In this document: positions 28,104 through 36,097 of the stretch, piece after piece
How positions within the stretch are numbered: the first letter of the stretch is position 1
Layout: each line of letters opens with the position of its first letter
Assembly (NCBI GenBank): GCA_965277425.1
Contig: CBDICR010000005.1
Location: forward strand, 62,001-126,000
Direction: 5' to 3'
DNA: 64,000 bases
Source of the DNA: Poindextera sp965277425
GTDB lineage: Bacteria; Pseudomonadota; Alphaproteobacteria; Caulobacterales; Caulobacteraceae
Program-made: the position numbers and the translations under genes
Notes under the pieces: generated by a model
The model's database searches: none
Seen by the model: only the letters and a program-made list of their open reading frames with translations
What the model was told of the DNA's origin: nothing

Positions 28104-30224
28104 TCACCCGCGCTCGAGTTGCAGGAGCTCAAGATCGGTGTCGTCCGAGCGCGTGGCCGGATAGACCACCGCGCCGGTGGCCGGATTGACCGCAAAGCCC
28201 TTGTCGTAGGCGTAGCCTGGCGCCTCGGCGATCATCTTCGGCGGCCCGCCGGCGATCGGCTGGCTCATGATATGGGCGGGATGGCCAAACGGGTCGTCGA
28301 CATAGTCGATCGCGTCGCCGGCGATCGTCCAAAGATTGGGAAACGCCGGGTGCGGCAGGTTGGTGATGCGCCTGGGCGTCCCGTCGATGCGCCAGACGCC
28401 CGGCTGGTCGGCGCGCACGCCATAGAGCTCGTTGCCGCGTGTCTGCACGGTCAACCAGCCATAGGCCGAGGCCGGCACGGCCCTGCCCGGCGGCGACGCC
28501 GGCGCTCGCCATAGGCGCCATCCTCCCGCATCGCGGCCGGCGAAGATCAACGAACGGCCGTGGTCTTCCCAGGCCGGTATGCCGAGCTGGCTGCCGAAGA
28601 ACGGCACCGCGCCGAGATCGCGGCCGGTCACGTCCACGATACGAATGGCCAGATGCCCATCCGCCTGGGCGGGAAAGGCCAGGCGCTTTCCGTCTGGGGA
28701 GAAGCTGGGACCGTCGAGATAGCTGTCGGGCTCGACGCCGACCAGCTGGCGCACCTCGCCGCCCGGCCGCTTGATCCAGACGCCCGCCTCGCCGGAACGC
28801 CATCCGGCCATGGCCAGCGTCCCGTCGGCGGCGATGGTGGGGGCGCCGTCGACCGCCTTGCTCGGGTCGATGATCACCGGCGCGCCGCCCTTGTGCAGCG
28901 GCGGCGAAGCCAGGTTGTAGACCTCGGTATCGACCTCGACCGCCGCCATGTTTCTCGGTCCTGTCGCCAGCCGGCCCATGACCAGGGGACCGGACATGAC
29001 ATGCTGCGGGCGGCGACCATCGATGGGAAAGGCCCAGATGACGTTGTCGCCGGCGATACGGCCCGAAAGCAGCACCGCGCGGGAGTCGTCGGTCCAGCCG
29101 CCGGGATTGAGATCGACGCCCTTGGCCATCACCCGCTCGGCGCCCGTACGCAGATCGCGGACCACCAGCGGCGCGATCAGGTCGCTGAAGCTGCGCTCGA
29201 AGCTGATCCAGCGACCGTCGGGCGACAGGGCCAGGTCGCTGTCGCCCGGGATGCCCGCCGGCGGATGGGTCAGGTCGCCGCGCCGCCCCGTCGTCAGGTC
29301 CAGCCTGACGACGCGGTCGCTGGCGGCCTGGTTGGGCCGGTCGACAAAAAAGAGCGCCGCGCCCGATCGGGCCCACACCAGTTCGGAGCGCTCGTCGGTC
29401 GCGCAACGGCCGACCTCGCGCGCCAGGCCAGCGCGCAGCGATCTGATGACGATCCGGCACGGCTCGCCCGGCTCGACAACGATGTAGGCCAGCCGCGCCC
29501 CGTCCGGCGACCAGCTCGACGAGACATGATCGCCGGCCTCGTCCGTCAGGCGCATGGGCTCGCCGCCGGCAAGATCGCGCAAATAGATCTGCCGCGTCTG
29601 AACATCGGAGCCTCCCGAATAGGCGATGGTCTCGCCATCGGGGGAAAGGGCCGGATGCCGCTCGATCGGCGTTTCCGACACCAGCAGCTTGGAGCTTTCC
29701 ACGGTCCACGGTCGCGGATTGAGGCCCTGCCAGGCAAGGATCGCCAGGACGATGAACACGCCCGCCGCCGTGGCTGCGAATGCGATGGCCGAGCGCCGGC
29801 CAAGCCGCGCGCGCCGGCGCCCCGCCAGGGGGACGAGGTCGGCCTGCGACACGACCAGCCGATAGCCGACCCGGGCGACCGTATCGATCGAGAACCCGTC
29901 GTCGAACGTCTCGGCCAGGCGCCGCAAGCGACCGATGCAGCGGTTGATCGCATCCTCGCCGACGATGCGGCCGCCCCAACAGGCGGCGATCAGTTCGTCG
30001 CGCGAAACCACCTGGCCATCCATCCGCGCCAACGCCACCAAAACCTGCATCACCCGCGGCTCGAGCCTCTCGTGGCGCGCGCCGAGCCGCACCTCGAGCA
30101 GTGACGGCCTGACCATAAGGGCGCCCAGCCGGAAATCGGTTTCGCGCGCCAGATTGATCGCGCGCGCGGGCCGCTCGGGCCGCGGCGCGTCGATCATCGG
30201 CGATTGATCGGCGAAACGTCGCAT
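28104..30224 (-). CDS. Winged-helix regulator fused to a membrane helix and PD40 beta-propeller (CadC-like)
   Basis: A 706-residue protein. An OmpR/PhoB-type winged helix (about residues 30-125: LEPRVMQVLVALARMDGQ, then RLRRLAETFDDGFSIDTVARVGYRL) leads to a basic linker and one membrane helix (AIAFAATAAGVFIVLAILAW, about residues 147-167). A periplasmic beta-propeller of PD40/TolB-like repeats follows (ALSPDGETIAYSGG, SWSPDGARLAYIV, LSPDGRWISFE, FSPDGKRLAFPA). It resembles one-component ToxR/CadC-type regulators where the periplasmic part senses a ligand and the cytoplasmic part binds DNA. Target genes are unknown. There is no clear operon partner, and the TetR gene lies divergent to it. Confidence 0.85.
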   Translation of the reverse strand: MRRFADQSPMIDAPRPERPARAINLARETDFRLGALMVRPSLLEVRLGARHERLEPRVMQVLVALARMDGQVVSRDELIAACWGGRIVGEDAINRCIGRLRRLAETFDDGFSIDTVARVGYRLVVSQADLVPLAGRRRARLGRRSAIAFAATAAGVFIVLAILAWQGLNPRPWTVESSKLLVSETPIERHPALSPDGETIAYSGGSDVQTRQIYLRDLAGGEPMRLTDEAGDHVSSSWSPDGARLAYIVVEPGEPCRIVIRSLRAGLAREVGRCATDERSELVWARSGAALFFVDRPNQAASDRVVRLDLTTGRRGDLTHPPAGIPGDSDLALSPDGRWISFERSFSDLIAPLVVRDLRTGAERVMAKGVDLNPGGWTDDSRAVLLSGRIAGDNVIWAFPIDGRRPQHVMSGPLVMGRLATGPRNMAAVEVDTEVYNLASPPLHKGGAPVIIDPSKAVDGAPTIAADGTLAMAGWRSGEAGVWIKRPGGEVRQLVGVEPDSYLDGPSFSPDGKRLAFPAQADGHLAIRIVDVTGRDLGAVPFFGSQLGIPAWEDHGRSLIFAGRDAGGWRLWRAPASPPGRAVPASAYGWLTVQTRGNELYGVRADQPGVWRIDGTPRRITNLPHPAFPNLWTIAGDAIDYVDDPFGHPAHIMSQPIAGGPPKMIAEAPGYAYDKGFAVNPATGAVVYPATRSDDTDLELLQLERG

Positions 30225-30380
30225 CTCTATCCTTTCGGCGAACGCCGATATTCCGATTCTATCAGCACCATGACGTCGAGGCCATCGACTGGAGCCTTTG
30301 GCCTAACCTATGGGGGCCTCCGGTGAATACCCAAAAATTGCTGGGCTTGGCCCCTAGCTTTGCTATCGCTGGAGGCAGGG

Positions 30381-30983
30381 TTGAACCGCGACCAATCCCT
30401 TGAGGCCTTGATGGACACCGCCCGCGCGGAATTCATGCGCTATGGCTTCGATGGAACGGACGTCAACCGGATCGCGCGCCGATCGGGGCTGGCGCCGACG
30501 ACCTTCTATCGCTGGTTCAAGGACAAGATCGACGTCTTCGTCGCCGTCTATCGGCGCTGGGAGGCCGACGAACAGTTGGCCTTGCAGCAGCTTTTGGCCG
30601 CGAGCGGGCCGCTTTCGTCGCGGGTCGAAGCCTGCATCGAGCATCATCGCGCCGGCGCGCTCTTTCGCCGCAGCCTGCGCCGGCTTGGCCATGAGGACCC
30701 TCGGGTTCGCCAGGCCATGGCGGCGAGCCGCGTCGAGAGGCTGAACCAGCTCAAGACCTGGATGGGCGACCTGCATCCGGGCGACGCCGAACTCGCGGTC
30801 GAACTCCTGCTCTTTCAAGGCTTGGCGACCCTGCTCGCCGAGGCCGACCTCGCCGATATGGGCCTGGACGACAAGGCCGCCCGACGCCAGCTCGGCGTCA
30901 TTCTAAAGCGCTGGCGCACCGAGCCGATGCGCCCGGCCAACGACCTCGTCGCTGAACCGCTGCTGGACGCCAGCCCGGGCTGA
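30381..30983 (+). CDS. TetR-family transcriptional regulator
   Basis: A 200-residue one-component repressor-type protein. The N-terminal helix-turn-helix is EFMRYGFDGTDVNRIARRSG followed by LAPTTFYRWFKDKIDVFVAV. The C-terminal helical domain would bind a ligand and dimerise. The start TTG 30381 has GGAGG at 30371-30375 with 5-base spacing. The longer frame from TTG 30360 lacks a site. It is divergent from the winged-helix/propeller gene (about 155 bases) and precedes the ogt gene by 80 bases, so its target may be either neighbour or remote. Confidence 0.88.
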   Translation: MNRDQSLEALMDTARAEFMRYGFDGTDVNRIARRSGLAPTTFYRWFKDKIDVFVAVYRRWEADEQLALQQLLAASGPLSSRVEACIEHHRAGALFRRSLRRLGHEDPRVRQAMAASRVERLNQLKTWMGDLHPGDAELAVELLLFQGLATLLAEADLADMGLDDKAARRQLGVILKRWRTEPMRPANDLVAEPLLDASPG

Positions 30984-31063
30984 GACCGACATCGGGGTCC
31001 GAAAACGGCGCGTGCCGATCGGCCGATCCGATAGGCTCGACAGGGTCAAATACGGTCGATTCG

Positions 31064-31591
31064 ATGCCCGCCCTCACGCTGAAACGCGAACACGTTCCCA
31101 CACCCACCGGCGTGATCGTGCTGTTGACCGATGCGCTTGGCCGGCTGCGCGTCCTGGACTGGGACGATCACCAAGAGCGAATGCGGCGGCTTTTGCGTCT
31201 GCACTACGGGCCAGATGGCGTCGTCCTGAGCGATGACGGCGGCCCGTCGACCGCGCGGGCGGCCCTGCAGGCCTATTTCGCCGGCGATCTTGATGTCCTG
31301 GATGGGATCGAGGTGGAAACGGCCGGCACGCCGTTTCAGCGCGCGGTCTGGGCGGCCTTGCGGACAGTCCCGGCTGGCCGGACGCTCAGCTACGGCGCAT
31401 TGGCGGCGCAGATCGGCAAGCCGAGCGCGGTGCGCGCCGTCGGCCTCGCCAACGGATCCAACCCCGTCGGGGTGGTCGTGCCGTGCCACCGGGTGATCGG
31501 CGCGAACGGCGCGCTGACCGGTTACGGCGGCGGCCTGCCGCGCAAACGCTGGCTGCTGCAGCACGAGGGCGTCGACCTGAGCGCAGCCTGA
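31064..31591 (+). CDS. ogt: Methylated-DNA--protein-cysteine methyltransferase (Ogt type)
   Basis: Suicide repair enzyme that moves O6-alkyl groups from guanine to its own cysteine. The 175-residue protein carries the active-site PCHRV with Cys141, preceded by the helix-turn-helix (GRTLSYGALAAQIG) and GLANGSNPVGVVVPC, and followed by GYGGGLPRKRWLLQHE. It lacks an Ada-type N-terminal regulatory domain. It converges on the FAH-family gene, with only 7 bases between the stops. Confidence 0.95.
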   Translation: MPALTLKREHVPTPTGVIVLLTDALGRLRVLDWDDHQERMRRLLRLHYGPDGVVLSDDGGPSTARAALQAYFAGDLDVLDGIEVETAGTPFQRAVWAALRTVPAGRTLSYGALAAQIGKPSAVRAVGLANGSNPVGVVVPCHRVIGANGALTGYGGGLPRKRWLLQHEGVDLSAA

Positions 31592-31598
31592 GGCGAAA

Positions 31599-32441
31599 TC
31601 AGGCCTCGTCGATCACGCGGTTGGACAATCGCCCGACGCCGTCGATCTCCACGACGATCTCATCGCCGGACTTCATCCAAAGCGGCGGTTCGCGCCGCGC
31701 GCCCACCCCGCCGGGGGTGCCCGTGACGATGACGTCGCCGGGCCGAAGCTCGGTCCACAGCGAGCAATAGGCGATCAGCTTGGGCACGTTGAAGATCATC
31801 TGATCCAGCCGCGCATCCTGCATCACCACCCCGTTCAGCCGGGTCTGGATGCGCTGGGGACCCAGCGGGCCGACCGCATCGGGCGTGACCAGGAAGGGAC
31901 CGAACGGCCCCGTCCCCGGAAAGTTCTTGCCAGGCGTGAACTGCGAGGTGTGTTGCTGGTAATCGCGCACCGAGACGTCGTTGTAGCAGGCGTAACCCGC
32001 CACATGATCCAGGGCGCGATCCTCGGGGATGGCGCGGCCCGGCTTGCCGATCACCACCGCCAGTTCGCCCTCGAAATCGAAGGTGACCGACGCATGCGGC
32101 CGCACGATCGGCTGTTCGTGGCCGACCTGGGTGTTGAAGAAGCGCGTGAACACCGTCGGATGGGCGACCGCGGGCCGGCCGGTCTCGGCGCGGTGTTCCT
32201 CGTAGTTGATGCCGATGCAGATGATCTTGTCCGGGTCGGGAATGACCGGTGCAAAGGCGATGGCGCTCCAGGGATGGTCCGCCGCTTCACCGGCCAGGGC
32301 CGCCGCGCGCGAAGGTCCATCGGCAGCGATCAGCGCCTTCAGCGACGCCGCGCCCAGGCGTGACTTCAGGTCGACGACGCCGTCCGTCACGGCGAGGCCG
32401 AAACTGGCCTCGCCGTGACGGCTATAACTCAGGAACCTCAT
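31599..32441 (-). CDS. Fumarylacetoacetate hydrolase family protein
   Basis: A 280-residue metal-dependent C-C hydrolase/decarboxylase-type enzyme. The core has IICIGINYEEHRAETGR, the metal ligands FEGELAVVIG and YNDVSVRDYQ, and GPFLVTPDAVGPLGPQRIQT, then VTGTPGGVGARREP near the C-terminus. Relatives act on ring-cleavage products, acylpyruvates and 2-hydroxyhepta-2,4-dienedioate. It follows the SDR gene by 7 bases, and both are divergent from a HAPMO-like monooxygenase. A role in degrading an aromatic or cyclic ketone is a reasonable inference. Confidence 0.9.
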   Translation of the reverse strand: MRFLSYSRHGEASFGLAVTDGVVDLKSRLGAASLKALIAADGPSRAAALAGEAADHPWSAIAFAPVIPDPDKIICIGINYEEHRAETGRPAVAHPTVFTRFFNTQVGHEQPIVRPHASVTFDFEGELAVVIGKPGRAIPEDRALDHVAGYACYNDVSVRDYQQHTSQFTPGKNFPGTGPFGPFLVTPDAVGPLGPQRIQTRLNGVVMQDARLDQMIFNVPKLIAYCSLWTELRPGDVIVTGTPGGVGARREPPLWMKSGDEIVVEIDGVGRLSNRVIDEA

Positions 32442-32448
32442 CGTCGCC

Positions 32449-33267
32449 TCAGACCAGAGCCGATGGCTCTAGGCTCATTTCCTTGAGGAAGGGCGCGGCG
32501 TGGTCGATACGGCCGGTCAGCGTCTTCGGGTCGCCCGAAGCCAGCCGATAGACGGCTTCGGCGATATATTCGATCGGCTGCACCCGGTCCTTGGACTGTT
32601 CGGTGATCAGGCCGTGCACGGCAACGCCCGGCGTCGCCACCAGGCCCGGCGAGACGACGTTGACGGCGATATTGTCGCCATAGACCTCCGAAGCCAGGCC
32701 GGTGGTGAACCGCTCCAGCGCCGCCTTGCACATGCCATAGACCGTGCCGCCGCGGCCCGGACCGTAAGGCTGTTTGGGATGGAAGGCCGCGCCCGATGAG
32801 ATGTTGACGATCCAGCCCTGGCGGCGCTCGCGCATGGACGGCAGCACCAGCTGCGACAGGTGGAAGGGCGCATAGACCTGCACCTCCATCATCAGCTTGA
32901 AGCGCTTTTCCGGGAAGTCCTCGACCGGGATAAAATAGGTGATGGCGGCGTTGTTGATGAGGATGTCGACCGGCCCATAGGCCGCGACCGTCTCTTCGAC
33001 CAGCCGCTCGCGTTCGGAGCCTTGCGCCAGGTCGGCCTTGATGAAGCGGGCTTCGCCGCCGGCCTTTTTGATCCGCGCCACCGTCTCGGTCAGGGTGCCG
33101 GGCAACCGGCTCTCGCCGTCCTCGGCGGTGCGGGCCGAGGCGACGACGCGCGCGCCTTCCATGGCCAGCCGCGCGGCGATAGCCTCGCCGATGCCGCGGC
33201 TGGCGCCGGTCACGATGGCGGTGCGCCCCTTCAAGGGGCCGTTCGGGTTGATTTTCGCGTCGCTCAT
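32449..33267 (-). CDS. Short-chain dehydrogenase/reductase
   Basis: A 272-residue classical SDR. The cofactor loop is TGASRGIGEAIAAR, the NNAA motif lies at INNAAITYF, the catalytic Ser is in VNISSGAAF, and the Tyr-Lys pair is YGMCK. The product has a short N-terminal lead before the Rossmann fold. GGAGGAG precedes ATG 33267; the longer upstream frame is noncoding. First gene of the SDR-FAH pair, separated from the monooxygenase by a 160-base divergent promoter region. It probably oxidises or reduces an alcohol/ketone intermediate of the same pathway. Confidence 0.92.
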   Translation of the reverse strand: MSDAKINPNGPLKGRTAIVTGASRGIGEAIAARLAMEGARVVASARTAEDGESRLPGTLTETVARIKKAGGEARFIKADLAQGSERERLVEETVAAYGPVDILINNAAITYFIPVEDFPEKRFKLMMEVQVYAPFHLSQLVLPSMRERRQGWIVNISSGAAFHPKQPYGPGRGGTVYGMCKAALERFTTGLASEVYGDNIAVNVVSPGLVATPGVAVHGLITEQSKDRVQPIEYIAEAVYRLASGDPKTLTGRIDHAAPFLKEMSLEPSALV

Positions 33268-33427
33268 GGAAATCTCCTCCTTTTGAAATCTTGCTTTACG
33301 CAAACCCTTCCCGCCAAACGGGCGGGCGCGCAAGACTTGACGAAATTGACCGGGCCAGGGCGCGGCGCCAAGGTGACCGGCGATCACCAGACGCCGCGGT
33401 CGACAGCGGTCAGGAACGGCGGAAACC

Positions 33428-35353
33428 ATGCTCAGCGAAACCACCAAGCCCGTCTCGGACGCCCAGATCGACCAGGCGCTGGCCGAGGCGCACCTGCCGT
33501 CGCTGATGATGTCGCTGGTGCATCTGACCGGCGAGGCCGCCATCCTCTCTGACGACATGAAGCCGGCCTACGACTTCTTCGCCGACGGCCGGCTCGGCGG
33601 CCTGACGCCGGACAAGCAGGACCGCGTCCGCGCCCTGGCCAAGACGGCCATCACCGCCTACCTGGCCGGCGACGGAAAACTGCCGCCGCCGCCGGCCCCA
33701 AAGACCGTGCGCCGGATGATGGACTTCATCGTCGGCGGCGAGGTGCCCGAACGCTATATGGGCATGATGATGGAGGAGCTGGCGGTCGACGGTGTCGATC
33801 GCAAGCGTCCTCACTGGGAAAGCCCGACGCTGAAATCGGCCGCCGCCAAGATGAAGGTGCTGATCATCGGCGCCGGTATGTCGGGCCTGCTTTCCGCCAT
33901 CCGCCTGCAGCAGGCCGGCGTCGGCTTCGAGGTGATCGAGAAGAACGCCGACGTCGGCGGCACCTGGCTGGAAAACACCTATCCCGGCTGCCGGGTCGAT
34001 AACCCCAGCCACCTCTATTCCTATTCGTTCGAGCCGAACCACGAATGGCCGATGCACTTTTCGACCCAGCCGGTGCTGCGCGACTATTTCAAGGGCTGCG
34101 CCGACAAGCATAACCTGCGTCCGCACATCCGCTTCAACACCCAAGTGCTGGAGGCGCGCTTCGATGAGGCGACCAAGCTCTGGCGGGTGAAGATCGGCAA
34201 ACCCGACGGGACCGAGGAGACTCTGGTCGCCAATGCGGTGATCAGCGCCGTCGGCCAGCTCAACCAGCCGCGGCTGCCCGACATTCCCGGCCGCGACAGC
34301 TTCGCGGGCGAGGCCTTCCACTCCGCGCGCTGGCGTCACGACGTCGACCTTGCGGGCAAGCGCGTCGCCGTCATCGGCACCGGCGCCAGCGCCTTCCAGT
34401 TCGTGCCGGCGATCGCGCCGGAGGTCGGAAAGCTGACCGTGTTCCAGCGCACGCCGCCCTGGCTCGGCCCGACGCCCGACTATCATTTCGAGGTGACCAA
34501 GGGCGAGCGCTGGCTTTTGGAGCACGTGCCCTATTACGAGAAATGGTACCGGTTCTGGCTGTTCTGGATGCTCACCGACGGCCTCTATGAGGGCGTCAAG
34601 GCCGACCCGAATTACAAAGGCCCCGACAACGCGGTCAGCGACTTCAACGCCGGCATGCGCGCCATGCTGATCGAGGCGATCCGGCCGCAGACCGAGGGCG
34701 CGCCGGGCCTCTTGGACAAGATCATTCCCAACTATCCGATCGGCGGCAAACGCTCGGTGCGCGACAACGGCGTCTGGATCGCGGCCCTGCGCCGGCCGAA
34801 CGTCGAACTGGTCACCGAGCCGATCAAGGCGATCACGCCAAAGGGCGTCGTCACCGCCGACGGCGCCCTGCACGAGGTCGACGTCATCATCTATGGCACC
34901 GGCTTCACGGCCTCGGACTTCCTCAAGACCCTGAAGGTCTACGGCAAGGGCGGGACCGAGCTGCACGAGCAGTGGGCCGGCGACGCACGCGCCTATCTGG
35001 GCATGACCATCCCGGGCTTCCCCAACCTGTTCGTCATCTACGGACCGAACACCAACATCGTGGTCAACGGCTCGATCATCTTCTTCTCCGAATGCAGCGT
35101 CCGCTACATCACAGGCGCACTGCAGATGCTGGCCGAGACCGGGGCGGCGACCATGGAAGCCAAGGCGGACGTCCACGACGCCTTCAACGAAAAGGTCGAC
35201 GAGGCGAACCGCTGGATGGCCTGGGGCGCGCCGCAGGTGACCAGCTGGTACAAGAACGCCAAGGGCCGCGTCAGCCAGAACTGGCCCTTCCCGCTGGTCG
35301 ACTACTGGACCGCGACGTTGAAGCCCAACCCGGACGATTTCGTGCTGGAGTAA
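33428..35353 (+). CDS. Baeyer-Villiger flavin monooxygenase, 4-hydroxyacetophenone monooxygenase-like
   Basis: A 641-residue FAD/NADPH enzyme that inserts oxygen into ketones to form esters. The Baeyer-Villiger fingerprint FxGxxxHxxxW is seen as FAGEAFHSARW (292-302). It is flanked by two Rossmann loops, GAGMSG (148-153) and a second GTGAS-type loop near 316. The first 140 residues form an extra N-terminal domain like that of 4-hydroxyacetophenone monooxygenase, which is also about 640 residues. Other conserved parts are GGTWLENTYPGCRVD and the C-terminal TGFTASDFL. The divergent SDR-FAH genes suggest a ketone catabolic cluster. The actual substrate cannot be read from the sequence. Confidence 0.92.
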   Translation: MLSETTKPVSDAQIDQALAEAHLPSLMMSLVHLTGEAAILSDDMKPAYDFFADGRLGGLTPDKQDRVRALAKTAITAYLAGDGKLPPPPAPKTVRRMMDFIVGGEVPERYMGMMMEELAVDGVDRKRPHWESPTLKSAAAKMKVLIIGAGMSGLLSAIRLQQAGVGFEVIEKNADVGGTWLENTYPGCRVDNPSHLYSYSFEPNHEWPMHFSTQPVLRDYFKGCADKHNLRPHIRFNTQVLEARFDEATKLWRVKIGKPDGTEETLVANAVISAVGQLNQPRLPDIPGRDSFAGEAFHSARWRHDVDLAGKRVAVIGTGASAFQFVPAIAPEVGKLTVFQRTPPWLGPTPDYHFEVTKGERWLLEHVPYYEKWYRFWLFWMLTDGLYEGVKADPNYKGPDNAVSDFNAGMRAMLIEAIRPQTEGAPGLLDKIIPNYPIGGKRSVRDNGVWIAALRRPNVELVTEPIKAITPKGVVTADGALHEVDVIIYGTGFTASDFLKTLKVYGKGGTELHEQWAGDARAYLGMTIPGFPNLFVIYGPNTNIVVNGSIIFFSECSVRYITGALQMLAETGAATMEAKADVHDAFNEKVDEANRWMAWGAPQVTSWYKNAKGRVSQNWPFPLVDYWTATLKPNPDDFVLE

Positions 35354-35377
35354 AGCGCGCGGCGGAGCGCGGCGTGT

Positions 35378-36082
35378 TTAAGGCGTCGCCGCGCCCGGAT
35401 CGGAAGCGGCGGGCGCAGGCGGCGGCTCGCGCGTGAGCCGCTGCAGAACCGCCCAGCCTGCGACGAACAGCGCCAACAGCACCACCGGAACCAGGCCCGG
35501 TGGCACGCGGGCGCCGATGGTCAGCAGCAGGAAGAGCGGCGCCGAGATCAGCACGCCCAGGAAGCCGATCCAACGCATCCGCGGACCGACCTCGGACGAG
35601 ACCAGACCGCCGATCAGGGCGGCATAGGCCCAGAAAAAGGCCACCGCGGTTCCGATCGCGATCACCAGGCCGGCATAGAGTTCGAGGCCAGGGCCTATTC
35701 CAGAGCCGGACGACGCCAGGCGGGTGCCCGCCGGCAGCAGCGCCACCAGCCCCAGGATGAGCAGATTGAGCACGGCGGCGATCGCATCGACGCGCAGGAT
35801 CGCGGCCATGAATCGCCGATGCAGCAGCCAATAGGCGCTGATCACCAGGAAGCTCAAGGCATAGGCCGAAAGCAGCGGCTTCAGCGCCGCCCACAGGCTC
35901 GCGAAGTGGTCTTCGGCGCCGGCCGGCACGCGCACATCCAGCGCCAGAAGGGTGATGGCGATGGCGAAGACCCCGTCCGACAACATGATCAGCCGGTCGA
36001 AATTATGCCGCTCGCGTCGAAGCGTCAGCGGCTCGGCCGTATCCAGAGATTCAGGCTCGCCGGTCATCCGAAAGGCCCCCAT
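35378..36082 (-). CDS. TMEM175-family (DUF1211) potassium-channel-like membrane protein
   Basis: A 234-residue protein with about six membrane helices. The first carries the family signature LSDGVFAIAITLLALD, where bacterial channels often read FSDGVFAIA. A second helix follows with ALSFLVISAYWLLHRRF. Bacterial TMEM175 homologues form potassium-leak channels as tetramers. Loops are short, and the C-terminus is Ala/Pro-rich. It lies 25 bases from the monooxygenase stop on the opposite strand and 16 bases downstream of the GH13 gene on the same strand, so it may be co-transcribed with the glucosidase. Confidence 0.82.
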   Translation of the reverse strand: MGAFRMTGEPESLDTAEPLTLRRERHNFDRLIMLSDGVFAIAITLLALDVRVPAGAEDHFASLWAALKPLLSAYALSFLVISAYWLLHRRFMAAILRVDAIAAVLNLLILGLVALLPAGTRLASSGSGIGPGLELYAGLVIAIGTAVAFFWAYAALIGGLVSSEVGPRMRWIGFLGVLISAPLFLLLTIGARVPPGLVPVVLLALFVAGWAVLQRLTREPPPAPAASDPGAATP

Positions 36083-36097
36083 GCCTATCCTGAGGAT

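Noticed and set aside
28129..29979. 616-residue alternative frame inside the winged-helix/propeller gene
   Set aside because: It is an Arg/Gly/Pro-rich shadow in a second minus-strand frame of a gene with clear domains.
33410..35176. 588-residue open frame opposite the Baeyer-Villiger monooxygenase
   Set aside because: It has no recognisable domains and low-complexity composition. The plus-strand frame carries clear motifs.
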